Positions 1 to 6,086 of a DNA stretch of 6,754 nt are shown one piece after another. Numbering within the stretch: the first letter of the stretch is position 1; every line of letters starts with the position of its first letter. Source of the stretch: an uncultured Bacteroidota bacterium. GTDB lineage: Bacteria; Bacteroidota; Bacteroidia; Chitinophagales; Chitinophagaceae. The notes under the pieces were generated by a model. It saw only the letters and a list, made by a program, of their open reading frames with translations, ran no database searches and had not been told where the DNA came from. The position numbers and the translations under genes were made by a program. The stretch spans positions 1-6,754 of the forward strand of contig CAIVKT010000343.1 of assembly GCA_903906615.1 (NCBI GenBank). The letters are read 5' to 3'.

Positions 1-24
1 TAGCCATGGCTATTTATAGCTATA
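1..24. repeat. Two short palindromes at the left edge
   Basis: Bases 1-12 (TAGCCATGGCTA) and 15-24 (TATAGCTATA) are each perfect palindromes, and GCTAT at 9-13 can also pair with ATAGC at 16-20. They lie beyond the terminator, in sequence whose gene context is outside the window. The structure is seen directly; the role is unknown and chance is possible. Confidence 0.4.
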
Positions 25-34
25 AGACTTCTTT

Positions 35-75
35 AAAAAAAAGATCCCGCAACTTTTTAAGCTGCGGGATCTTTT
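35..75 (-). terminator. Intrinsic terminator after the repeat-protein gene
   Basis: The arms 39-51 and 63-75 pair over 13 bp (AAAAGATCCCGCA with TGCGGGATCTTTT), with an 11-base loop region. Read on the minus strand the hairpin starts 16 nt after the TAA at 92 and is followed by eight T residues (42-35), a classic intrinsic terminator. On the plus strand it is followed by only four T, so it could also act weakly against a convergent gene left of the window. Confidence 0.9.
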
Positions 76-91
76 ATAAGAAGTAGAATAA

Positions 92-355
92 TTATTGTCC
101 GATCACCATGTGGAATACCTTGTTGCCGCCTGCTGTATGCAGGTTCAGCAGGTACATGCCGTTGGCCAGTGTATTGCCCACTTGTATGTGTTCGTTGATA
201 GTGCCGCCTGTAGCTGCCACAACAGTGTGGTACACCACCTGGCCGGCCATATCGGTAAGCTCCATTACTACCTGCTCATCTTCTGTGCCTATGCTGCCCT
301 TTACTGTAAAGCTGCCCTTGTTCGGGTTAGGCATCAGCAGCACATCGTTTTCTGT
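92..355 (-). other. T9SS type A C-terminal sorting domain
   Basis: The last ~87 codons show the type A sorting pattern: LLMPNPNKGSFTVKG near the start, a middle strand MELTDMAGQVVY, then NGMYLLNLHTAGGNKVFHMVIGQ at the extreme C terminus. In Bacteroidota this domain directs proteins already in the periplasm through the type IX translocon and is usually removed on the surface. It is intact here although the gene carries a premature stop upstream. It supports assignment of the window to Bacteroidota. Confidence 0.9.
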
Positions 356-3300
356 ATTGGTTACTGTAGCCACGCCGGTGGTGCTGTAAGCAATGGTTAT
401 AGTTTGTGATCCGATATTGCCGCCGCATGGGCTGCTTGATGTAACGATACAAATAACTTCATCGCCGTTGTTGAGCGTGTTGCTGATGTAGGTAGCATTG
501 GTAGCGCCTGCAATATAAGTGCCATTCACCATCCACTCATAAGTTGGTGACGGGCCGCCGCCTGTTATGGTTGCTTTCAGTGTATCGTACTGGCCTGCGG
601 TGATAATAGCAGGATGCGCTGTGAGTGCTACAACCGGAACAGGTATCACCGTTACGGCCACAGCTGCGCTGCCGGCCATATTGTTGGTGCAATGTGTACG
701 GGTATCTGTAGCTACCATGGTATAATTGCCTGCTGTTTCTAATCCGAAGTCGAGCGCTGCGCCTGTGCCTGCCATTGAAGATGCAGCGGCAGCGCCATTA
801 TATAAGCGGTAGCTGATAGCTGTATCAGAGTTGTCGAGGCCCACATGCACGCCAGCTGCGCCGGGGCAATAGTTGCCACCGCCGGTAACGTTGTATATAA
901 CAGGTAATGGATTAATGATCACCACAGACCTGCCGCTCATGCTGTTAACGCATGAAGTAGCGGTGTTGGTAGCTACAACAGTAAAGGTATCAGCAGCAGT
1001 GAATACGCCGAAGTTGAGCGCCGCGCCAATGCCTGTGCGCGGAGCGCCTACTGCGCCGGTATCATCCATTAATTGGTAGTTAACACCGATCTGTGATGCG
1101 GAGAGGCCAACCATTAAGCCTGCGCCACCTGCGCAATAGCTGCCACCGCCCGTGAGCGAATAAGCGATAGGTAACGGAAGGACATTTACAGTAACGCTGC
1201 CTGCCATGTTGTTGACGCAATGCGTGAGCGTGTCTGTAGCGATAACAGTATAAGCTCCCGGTGCTGTTTGGAAGCCGAAATCGAGCGAAGAGTAAGTACC
1301 TGCAAGCGGCGAGCCGGTAGCGCTGCCGTCATAAAGCTGGTAGCTGATACCTGCTTCTGAGCCATCGAGGCCGGCATGAACACCTGTGCCGGTAGCGCAG
1401 TAGCTGCCGCCACCGGTAACGGTATGCACCGCAGGCAACGGGTTGATAGACACTGCCGCGCTGGAAGCCATGCTGTTCACGCAACCGGTCGTAGTATTGG
1501 TAGCGATAACGGTATATGCGCCAGCGCCGGTATAAGAACCGAAATCGATTGTGGAGCCTGAACCTGCCACAGCAGCGCCGATAGGCGCTGAACTATGGTA
1601 AAGCTGGTAGCTGGTGCCCACAACGGAGCCTGTAAGATTTACGTGTACGCCTGTGCCGCCATAGCAATAGCTGCCACCGCCTGTAACGGTGTATACAGCA
1701 GGCAGCGGATCTATGGTAACCGAAGCGCTGCTGCTCATGTTCTGCACACAAGAGGTGATATTATTGGTAGCTATAACAGTATAAGTGCCTGCGGCAGTGT
1801 ATGCGCCAAAGTCGAGCGCGGAAGCTGTGCCCGCTACCGGTGTGCCGGAAAGCGCACCTCCAAAGTATAGTTGGTAAGATATGCCCGCATCCGAATTGCT
1901 AAGCCCCACATGCACGCCTGTACCGCCGATACAATAGTCGCCACCGCCGGTTACCATATATGTATTAGGTAACGGATCAATAACCACGGTAGCCGTGTCG
2001 GCCATGTTGCTGATACAACCGGTGGTGTTATTGGTAGCAACAACGGTATAATTGCCTGCAGCTGTTTCCATGCCGAAGTCAATAGGGGAGCCACCCAGTA
2101 CCAGCCCGCCTGCAGGAGTTGTGCCATTGTATAACTGGTAAATGATGCCCGCATCAGAGTTGTTGAGTCCCACATGCACACCTGTGCCTGCAGCGCAATA
2201 GCTGCCACCGCCGGTTACTGTATCTACAGCAGGTAATGGGTCTATGCTGATCGTAGCGCTGCCGGCCATGTTGTTGGTGCAGCCGGTAGCGCCGTCTGTG
2301 CCTACAATAGTATAAGTGCCTGCGGCTATCTGTGCGCCAAAATCAAGTGCAGCGCCCGTACCCGGAAGTGCGGAGCCGGCAACAGATAAGCCATTAAATA
2401 ACTGGTAGCTGATGCCTGCATCTGAGCCATCGAGGCCCGCGTGTAATCCGGCACCCAGGTAGCAGTAGTGGCCGCCGCCGGTAACGGTATGTAATGGGGG
2501 CAACGGATCTATGATCACAGCCGTGCTGCCGGTCATGTTGCTGGTGCAGCCGGTAGTGGCGTTAGTAGCTACTATAGAGTAAGAACCTGCAACGGTGATG
2601 CTGCCAAAGCTCAATGGGCTGCCTGTGCCTGCGAGTGCGCTGCCGGCTGGGGTAGTGCCGTTGTACAATTGATAATTGATGCCTGCCTCTGAGCCATTAA
2701 GGCCTACCGGAACACCTGTGCCGCCAAAGCAATAATGCCCGCCGCCTGTGATGGTATGCAAAGCCGGAAGAGCGCTTACAGTTACATTTTTAATAACGTA
2801 GCAACCCATAGATGAGGTGTAAGACAACGTGGCTGAACCAAGCGAGATGCCTGTAGCCATACCAGAAGGCAGGATGCTCGCAACAGCAGCGTTACTGCTG
2901 CTCCACGTTGCAGCTGATGTGCTGCTGTATGCTGCGGTAAGGCCAAGGCATATATAGCTATTGCCGGTAATAGGCGAAGGCAATGGATTTGCAGATGTGG
3001 TGTTTGTTGCTGCTGTAGCGCCTGTGCAGCCATTAAGATCAGTATAGTTTATAGTTACGGTCTTGCTGCCGGCATCGTTCCATACCAGCGTAAATGCGCT
3101 GTTGGTAGTGCCGATATCGCCTGATGTGATAAAGTAATCGGTATTCCTGATGCCACTCAGCGTCCAGGTATAATTGGTCATACCGGGTTGTGTGGTATAG
3201 GCAACTATGTTGTCCTGCACACATACATTGGCACCGGGTGATGCCGTAAATGTAGGTATAGGCAGTGCATTAACTGTAGTAGTAGCAACTGTGGACGCGA

Positions 3301-3655
3301 GGGCTGTGCAACCATTAGCATCGGTATAATTGATAGTCACGGTCTTAGCCCCGGCCGACATCCACTTGAGGCTCACAGTATTGCTGGTGCCGGTTGGGCT
3401 GCCACCTGTTACAATATAATCAGTGCCGGCAATGCCGGGTACCGACCATACATAACTGCTTTTGCCAGCCTGTGTGGTATAAGTTACATTGGTACTGGCG
3501 CATGTAGTAGCTGTTGGAGCAGCGCTGAACGTAGGCGTTGGTAATGCGTTGACGGTAGAAGTAGTAGTGGTAGCAGTGTTTGCTGTACAGCCGTTGCCAT
3601 TGGTATAATTGATGCCAACGGTTTTGCTGCCTGCGGTCAGCCACTTTAAGGTCAC
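92..3655 (-). CDS. C-terminal part of the repeat surface protein (rest of A4 to T9SS sorting domain)
   Basis: Open frame of 1,187 codons downstream of the premature stop, in the same phase as the upstream part. The first possible start, GTG at 3655, is the Val of the conserved repeat stretch NTVTLKW, with no signal peptide or leader, so it is most likely not a real start. Parts, numbered from that GTG: rest of A4 (1-41), A5 (42-134), A6 (135-228), Big_2-like domain (229-298, with WSSSNAAVASI), eight B repeats (299-1008), an Ig-like domain (about 1009-1100, with PTYEWMVNG) and a T9SS type A sorting domain (about 1101-1187). There is no frameshift or second stop in 3.5 kb. Without export from the upstream part this piece would stay in the cytoplasm, so it makes sense only as the rest of a formerly continuous gene. 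It ends with TAA at 92-94, shortly before a terminator. Confidence 0.85.
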   Translation of the reverse strand: MTLKWLTAGSKTVGINYTNGNGCTANTATTTTSTVNALPTPTFSAAPTATTCASTNVTYTTQAGKSSYVWSVPGIAGTDYIVTGGSPTGTSNTVSLKWMSAGAKTVTINYTDANGCTALASTVATTTVNALPIPTFTASPGANVCVQDNIVAYTTQPGMTNYTWTLSGIRNTDYFITSGDIGTTNSAFTLVWNDAGSKTVTINYTDLNGCTGATAATNTTSANPLPSPITGNSYICLGLTAAYSSTSAATWSSSNAAVASILPSGMATGISLGSATLSYTSSMGCYVIKNVTVSALPALHTITGGGHYCFGGTGVPVGLNGSEAGINYQLYNGTTPAGSALAGTGSPLSFGSITVAGSYSIVATNATTGCTSNMTGSTAVIIDPLPPLHTVTGGGHYCYLGAGLHAGLDGSDAGISYQLFNGLSVAGSALPGTGAALDFGAQIAAGTYTIVGTDGATGCTNNMAGSATISIDPLPAVDTVTGGGSYCAAGTGVHVGLNNSDAGIIYQLYNGTTPAGGLVLGGSPIDFGMETAAGNYTVVATNNTTGCISNMADTATVVIDPLPNTYMVTGGGDYCIGGTGVHVGLSNSDAGISYQLYFGGALSGTPVAGTASALDFGAYTAAGTYTVIATNNITSCVQNMSSSASVTIDPLPAVYTVTGGGSYCYGGTGVHVNLTGSVVGTSYQLYHSSAPIGAAVAGSGSTIDFGSYTGAGAYTVIATNTTTGCVNSMASSAAVSINPLPAVHTVTGGGSYCATGTGVHAGLDGSEAGISYQLYDGSATGSPLAGTYSSLDFGFQTAPGAYTVIATDTLTHCVNNMAGSVTVNVLPLPIAYSLTGGGSYCAGGAGLMVGLSASQIGVNYQLMDDTGAVGAPRTGIGAALNFGVFTAADTFTVVATNTATSCVNSMSGRSVVIINPLPVIYNVTGGGNYCPGAAGVHVGLDNSDTAISYRLYNGAAAASSMAGTGAALDFGLETAGNYTMVATDTRTHCTNNMAGSAAVAVTVIPVPVVALTAHPAIITAGQYDTLKATITGGGPSPTYEWMVNGTYIAGATNATYISNTLNNGDEVICIVTSSSPCGGNIGSQTITIAYSTTGVATVTNTENDVLLMPNPNKGSFTVKGSIGTEDEQVVMELTDMAGQVVYHTVVAATGGTINEHIQVGNTLANGMYLLNLHTAGGNKVFHMVIGQ
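632..2761 (-). repeat. Array B: eight tandem ~89-codon Cys-paired repeats
   Basis: Units: B1 2495-2761, B2 2228-2494, B3 1964-2227, B4 1697-1963, B5 1430-1696, B6 1166-1429, B7 899-1165, B8 632-898. Each is 88 or 89 codons. The shared pattern is (H/Y)TVTGGGxYC, GTGVHVGLxxSDAGISYQLY, a variable short loop, a LDFG-type turn, GxYTVIATN, TGC about 60 residues after the first Cys, NNMAGS and the joint IDPLPA. The strand-like pattern and Cys pair suggest a small Ig-like beta-sandwich, but I cannot name the family. Units differ by scattered substitutions rather than being exact copies, so the array is not the product of very recent duplication. Confidence 0.9.
2762..2971 (-). other. Big_2-like Ig domain between arrays A and B
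   Basis: About 70 codons with the hallmarks of bacterial Ig-like group 2 domains: a WSSSNAAVASI strand pair, a Gly-containing GMATGISLGSATLSYT turn, and a final VTVSALPA joint. It also holds two Cys (236 and 285 counted from the GTG at 3655). It sits exactly at the switch from A to B repeats. The family call is from memory of the pattern. Confidence 0.6.
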
Positions 3656-4624
3656 GGTATTGGTGGTAACGCTGCCACCCGTGATGGTTTAGTCTGTACC
3701 TGGTACTCCGGGTATGGTCCAGTTATAGCCTGTCATACCCGATTGTGTGCTGTATGTCCCATTAGTTGATGCACATATACTTGCAGTGGGTGTGGCAGTA
3801 AATGATGGAACGGGTAAAGGATTAACCGTTGTGGTGTTAGCTGCGGCAGCTGCACCTGTGCAAAGGCTGGCGTTAGTATAATTTACTGTTACTGCTTTTG
3901 TGCCTGCAGTCATCCAGCCAAGCGTTATTGTGTTGCTGCTTGTGCTACCGCCTGTTATAGTGTAGTCTGTGCCGGATACTCCTGGTATTGTCCAGGTATA
4001 GCCGCTCATGCCACTCTGTGTGGTATAGATCACGTTGCCGCCTGTGCAGCTGTGTGTGGCGACGGGTGAGGTGAAAGTAGGAACAGGCAGTGCATTGACT
4101 GAGGTAGTATTAGATGCAACTGTAGCGCCTGTGCAGCCATTGCTGGTCGTATAGTTTACAGTTACAGTTTTGCTGCCTGCGGTGAGCCAGGTTATGCCCA
4201 CAGAGTTAGTGCCTGTGCCTCCGGCTGTGATGTTATAATCGGTGCCTGATGTGCCGGGTATAGACCAGCTATAGCTGCTCATTCCGCTTTGCGTGGTGTA
4301 GGTGGTTGCCGCAGATGCGCAAACATTGGCACCGGGCGATGTAGTAAATGTAGGGACAGGCAGAGTGTTTACAGAGGTGGTGTTAGAGGCGACCGTGACA
4401 CCTGTACAACCACTGCTGGTTGTATAATTTACAGTGACTGTTTTGCTGCCGGTGTTTAACCAGGTAATACCCACAGAATTAGTAGTAGTGCTACCTGAAG
4501 TGATGTTGTAGTTAGTACCTGCTGTGCCTGGAATAGACCATGCGTAGCTGCTCATACCGGATTGTGTAGTATAAAGAATACTGTTTGCCACGCATGAGTT
4601 TGCTCCGGGTGCAGCTGAAAATGA
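2972..4624 (-). repeat. Array A: six tandem ~91-codon PKD-like repeats
   Basis: Units on the + coordinates: A1 4352-4624, A2 4079-4351, A3 3806-4078, A4 3533-3805, A5 3254-3532, A6 2972-3253. A1 to A4 are 91 codons each, A5 is 93 and A6 is 94. The shared pattern is: Cys near position 11, YTTQxGMxxYxW, PGxxGTDYxIT, xxGSKTVTVNYT, then (N/S)GC about 62 residues after the first Cys, closing with a Pro-rich joint such as NALPVP. This agrees with what I recall of the Bacteroidota PKD-like (PKD_5 type) Ig-fold domain. A1 and A2 match at 69 of 91 residues, yet their DNA differs at many synonymous sites. A4 carries the TAA. Confidence 0.9.
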
Positions 4625-5470
4625 TGGTGTTGGTATTGCACTTACGTTAACATTAATAGTAGCGTTGGCCGTATTAGTGCCGTCTGACACTTGTATGACA
4701 TATGAATCCGGGCCGGAATAACCGGAGGTTGGCATATAGGTTGCGCTCGCAGGAGAAACACTTGTACCCGCAGACGCAGAAGCGCTCAAACCGCTTAAAG
4801 TACCATGACTTGGTCCTGTTACTACCATCCACGTATATGTGCCTGTACCACCACTCGCGGTAAGGTTACTGTTTATTGATGTTGCAGCGGAATTCTGGCA
4901 CACTGTCATACTTTGTGTGCTGCCGTTATCAAAAGACGGTGTTTGAAAATATACTGCATAGCTTGTCGCCGCATTGTTAGGCCCGTTTGTATTTACTATA
5001 GAAAAACTGGTTATGGGACCTGGAATGACAACTGTTTGCGAAGGAAATCCGGTTGTATCTGTGAGGTTATTTAGGTCGCCGGAAGCAAGTACAGCCAAGG
5101 TGCCATCAGAACATATTCCCACGTTACCTTTTAAATTTGCAGATGTAAGGGTGTAATTTGATCCATTGACAGTAAAGTGAATGTTTTGAGGATAGCCATA
5201 CCCGGCAAAGATCAGGGGTACTTTGATGCTGGCAACGGGATGTGAAAATGTATAAGAGAACCCTCCGCCTCCATTCCACGCAAAAAAAGGCCCTTCGCTA
5301 CCACATAACGTAAAATTGTAATCTATATTAATTGTACTTTGGGTTACGTTTTCACTGCCGTATGTCGCTGAAGTATAACTCGTAACCTGGGTGTAATTTT
5401 GCCCCCTTGATTGCAAACTGCACAAGAACATTGCAATTATCAGGACTTTAAATAGTAATGATGGCTTCAT
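3689..5470 (-). CDS. N-terminal part of the repeat surface protein (signal peptide to A4), ends at premature TAA
   Basis: 593 codons from an ATG with an A/T-rich leader. Residues 1-23 form a Sec signal peptide: a basic start (MKPSLLFK), the hydrophobic core VLIIAMFLCSL and a probable cut near SRG/Q. Residues about 25-180 are a Gly- and aromatic-rich, beta-looking domain (WNGGGGFSYTF, then FSIVNTNG and YAVYF) that I do not recognise. Residues about 187-280 resemble Big_9/cadherin-like domains (GPSHGTL, then YMPTSGYSGPDSYVIQVSDG). PKD-like repeats A1 (283-373), A2 (374-464) and A3 (465-555) follow, and A4 starts at 556 and is cut after GVPGTD at 593. If translated only to the stop, the product would enter the periplasm without a T9SS sorting domain, so it should not reach the surface. 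The three complete A repeats keep their Cys pair (293/355, 384/446, 475/537). The function is unknown. Confidence 0.85.
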   Translation of the reverse strand: MKPSLLFKVLIIAMFLCSLQSRGQNYTQVTSYTSATYGSENVTQSTINIDYNFTLCGSEGPFFAWNGGGGFSYTFSHPVASIKVPLIFAGYGYPQNIHFTVNGSNYTLTSANLKGNVGICSDGTLAVLASGDLNNLTDTTGFPSQTVVIPGPITSFSIVNTNGPNNAATSYAVYFQTPSFDNGSTQSMTVCQNSAATSINSNLTASGGTGTYTWMVVTGPSHGTLSGLSASASAGTSVSPASATYMPTSGYSGPDSYVIQVSDGTNTANATINVNVSAIPTPSFSAAPGANSCVANSILYTTQSGMSSYAWSIPGTAGTNYNITSGSTTTNSVGITWLNTGSKTVTVNYTTSSGCTGVTVASNTTSVNTLPVPTFTTSPGANVCASAATTYTTQSGMSSYSWSIPGTSGTDYNITAGGTGTNSVGITWLTAGSKTVTVNYTTSNGCTGATVASNTTSVNALPVPTFTSPVATHSCTGGNVIYTTQSGMSGYTWTIPGVSGTDYTITGGSTSSNTITLGWMTAGTKAVTVNYTNASLCTGAAAAANTTTVNPLPVPSFTATPTASICASTNGTYSTQSGMTGYNWTIPGVPGTD

Positions 5471-5519
5471 AAGAACGGATTTAATTATTATTTTAATAAC
5501 TGTATTTGTTAACAGGCTG

Positions 5520-5527
5520 CAAAAATA
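5520..5527 (-). promoter_or_regulatory. Putative Bacteroidota -7 promoter element for the repeat-protein gene
   Basis: On the minus strand this reads TATTTTTG, an exact fit to the Bacteroidota -7 consensus TAnnTTTG. It lies about 50 nt before the ATG at 5470, giving a predicted leader of roughly 40-45 nt that is A/T-rich (TTATTAAAATAATAATTAAA), typical of initiation without Shine-Dalgarno in this phylum. No convincing -33 TTG element is seen at the expected distance; only a T-run lies upstream. The element match is seen in the sequence, while activity is inferred. The whole gap 5471-5640 otherwise shows no small ORF or strong hairpin. Confidence 0.5.
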
Positions 5528-5640
5528 ATGCTTTATTCTAAAAAATGGAGATTATAGTTTCGTTACGTTACTACAGGCGTGCAGGGCAATACACCCATGA
5601 GGCGTAGCTAATATTGCAGGATCAGTTTGATCATCTATTG

Positions 5641-6075
5641 CTACAAATACATCCCCGGCGCATAACTCAGCTTCCAGTAGTCAATAATGTGTTTGAGTAT
5701 CGCTTGTAGGTCATCCGAGTTCGATGGCTTTTTGAAGTAACCTTGTACGCCTAAAAGATAGGCATCGTCAATGAAGTTTTTGGAGGCCGTTGTAGATAGC
5801 AGGATGTATGGGACACACTTAATGTTGATTGCGGCATTTGCCTTTACCATTGCCCGTAATTCTATGCCATTCACCCTGGGCATATTTACATCAGAAATGA
5901 TAATGAACGGGATCTTTGTCATCTTATTGAGATAGTCAATGGCTATTTCGCCATTTTGTAGAAAGATCAACTCATTCGGATAGCCCAGTTTGTCGTATAC
6001 CATCTGGATCAGAAGTTGATCGTCCTCATCATCTTCAATGATCAAAATGGGCCCGTTCTTATTCATGCTCATCAT
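5641..6075 (-). CDS. Single-domain response regulator (CheY-like receiver)
   Basis: Stand-alone receiver of 144 residues, expected in the cytoplasm, that takes phosphate from a histidine kinase. Receiver landmarks are present: acidic pocket EDDEDD at residues 14-19, phospho-acceptor Asp62 in ISDVNMPRVNG, the Ser/Thr-Ala region at 94-97 (STTA) and Lys116-Pro117 in YFKKP. After about residue 130 there is only a short tail, with no DNA-binding or enzymatic output domain, so it should act by protein contact or in a phosphorelay. It lies 11 bp after the kinase stop codon, and such kinase plus lone receiver pairs are common in Bacteroidota. The start is ambiguous among three close ATGs (6075, 6072 and 6066); the longest is given. 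No Shine-Dalgarno is seen, as is normal in this phylum. It ends with TAG. No clear terminator follows, so some transcription could run on into the adhesin gene. Confidence 0.93.
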   Translation of the reverse strand: MMSMNKNGPILIIEDDEDDQLLIQMVYDKLGYPNELIFLQNGEIAIDYLNKMTKIPFIIISDVNMPRVNGIELRAMVKANAAINIKCVPYILLSTTASKNFIDDAYLLGVQGYFKKPSNSDDLQAILKHIIDYWKLSYAPGMYL

Positions 6076-6086
6076 TTTAAGAAAAA

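Larger units (their letters stand above)
92..5470 (-). pseudogene. Giant T9SS-secreted repeat protein gene, interrupted by one in-frame TAA
   Basis: The reading frames 5470-3689 and 3655-92 are in the same phase and join through 3688-3656 with no indel, giving one 1,793-codon gene whose codon 594 (3689-3691) is TAA. The break falls inside the fourth of six A repeats, and repeat phase is kept across it: repeats 1 to 4 are each exactly 91 codons if the stop is counted as a residue. Order of parts: signal peptide, unknown N-terminal domain, Big_9/cadherin-like domain, A1-A6, Big_2-like domain, B1-B8, Ig-like domain, T9SS sorting domain. The intact product would be exported by Sec and then moved to the cell surface or medium by the type IX system, probably as an adhesin or matrix-like protein; this role is inferred from architecture only. 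I call it a pseudogene because the stop separates export and sorting signals, but sequencing error is a real alternative. Confidence 0.7.

Noticed and set aside
95..409. Plus-strand open frames opposite the repeat gene (95-409, 108-389, 873-1079, 1376-1561, 1595-1870)
   Set aside because: They are antisense shadows of the repeat codons, with no recognisable protein pattern and no promoter or leader; the minus-strand frame explains the region.
1951..3644. Minus-strand open frames in other phases inside the repeat gene
   Set aside because: They recur at repeat spacing with Ala/Gln/Leu-rich or Tyr/Gln/Arg-rich composition, as expected for frame-shifted readings of the repeats.
3623..3655. GTG at 3655 as the true start of a separate downstream gene
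   Set aside because: It is the Val of the repeat motif NTVTLKW (Val or Ile in sister units), has no signal peptide or leader and lies in mid-domain, so it is a chance start codon.
3689..3691. Reassigned TAA codon (alternative genetic code)
   Set aside because: The kinase gene and the repeat gene itself end with TAA at the expected protein C terminus, and the receiver ends with TAG, so the standard code applies.
632..4624. CRISPR array
   Set aside because: The repeat period is ~267-273 bp, the units are translated in one frame and diverge gradually, and there are no short identical repeats with unique spacers.
5405..5470. Lipoprotein signal (Cys17 in MFLCSL)
   Set aside because: The residues before the Cys (M-F-L) do not form a lipobox, and a normal cut after SRG fits better with a T9SS substrate.
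5600..5640. Terminator after the response regulator
   Set aside because: Only a 5-bp GATCA/TGATC stem is seen, with no following T-run.
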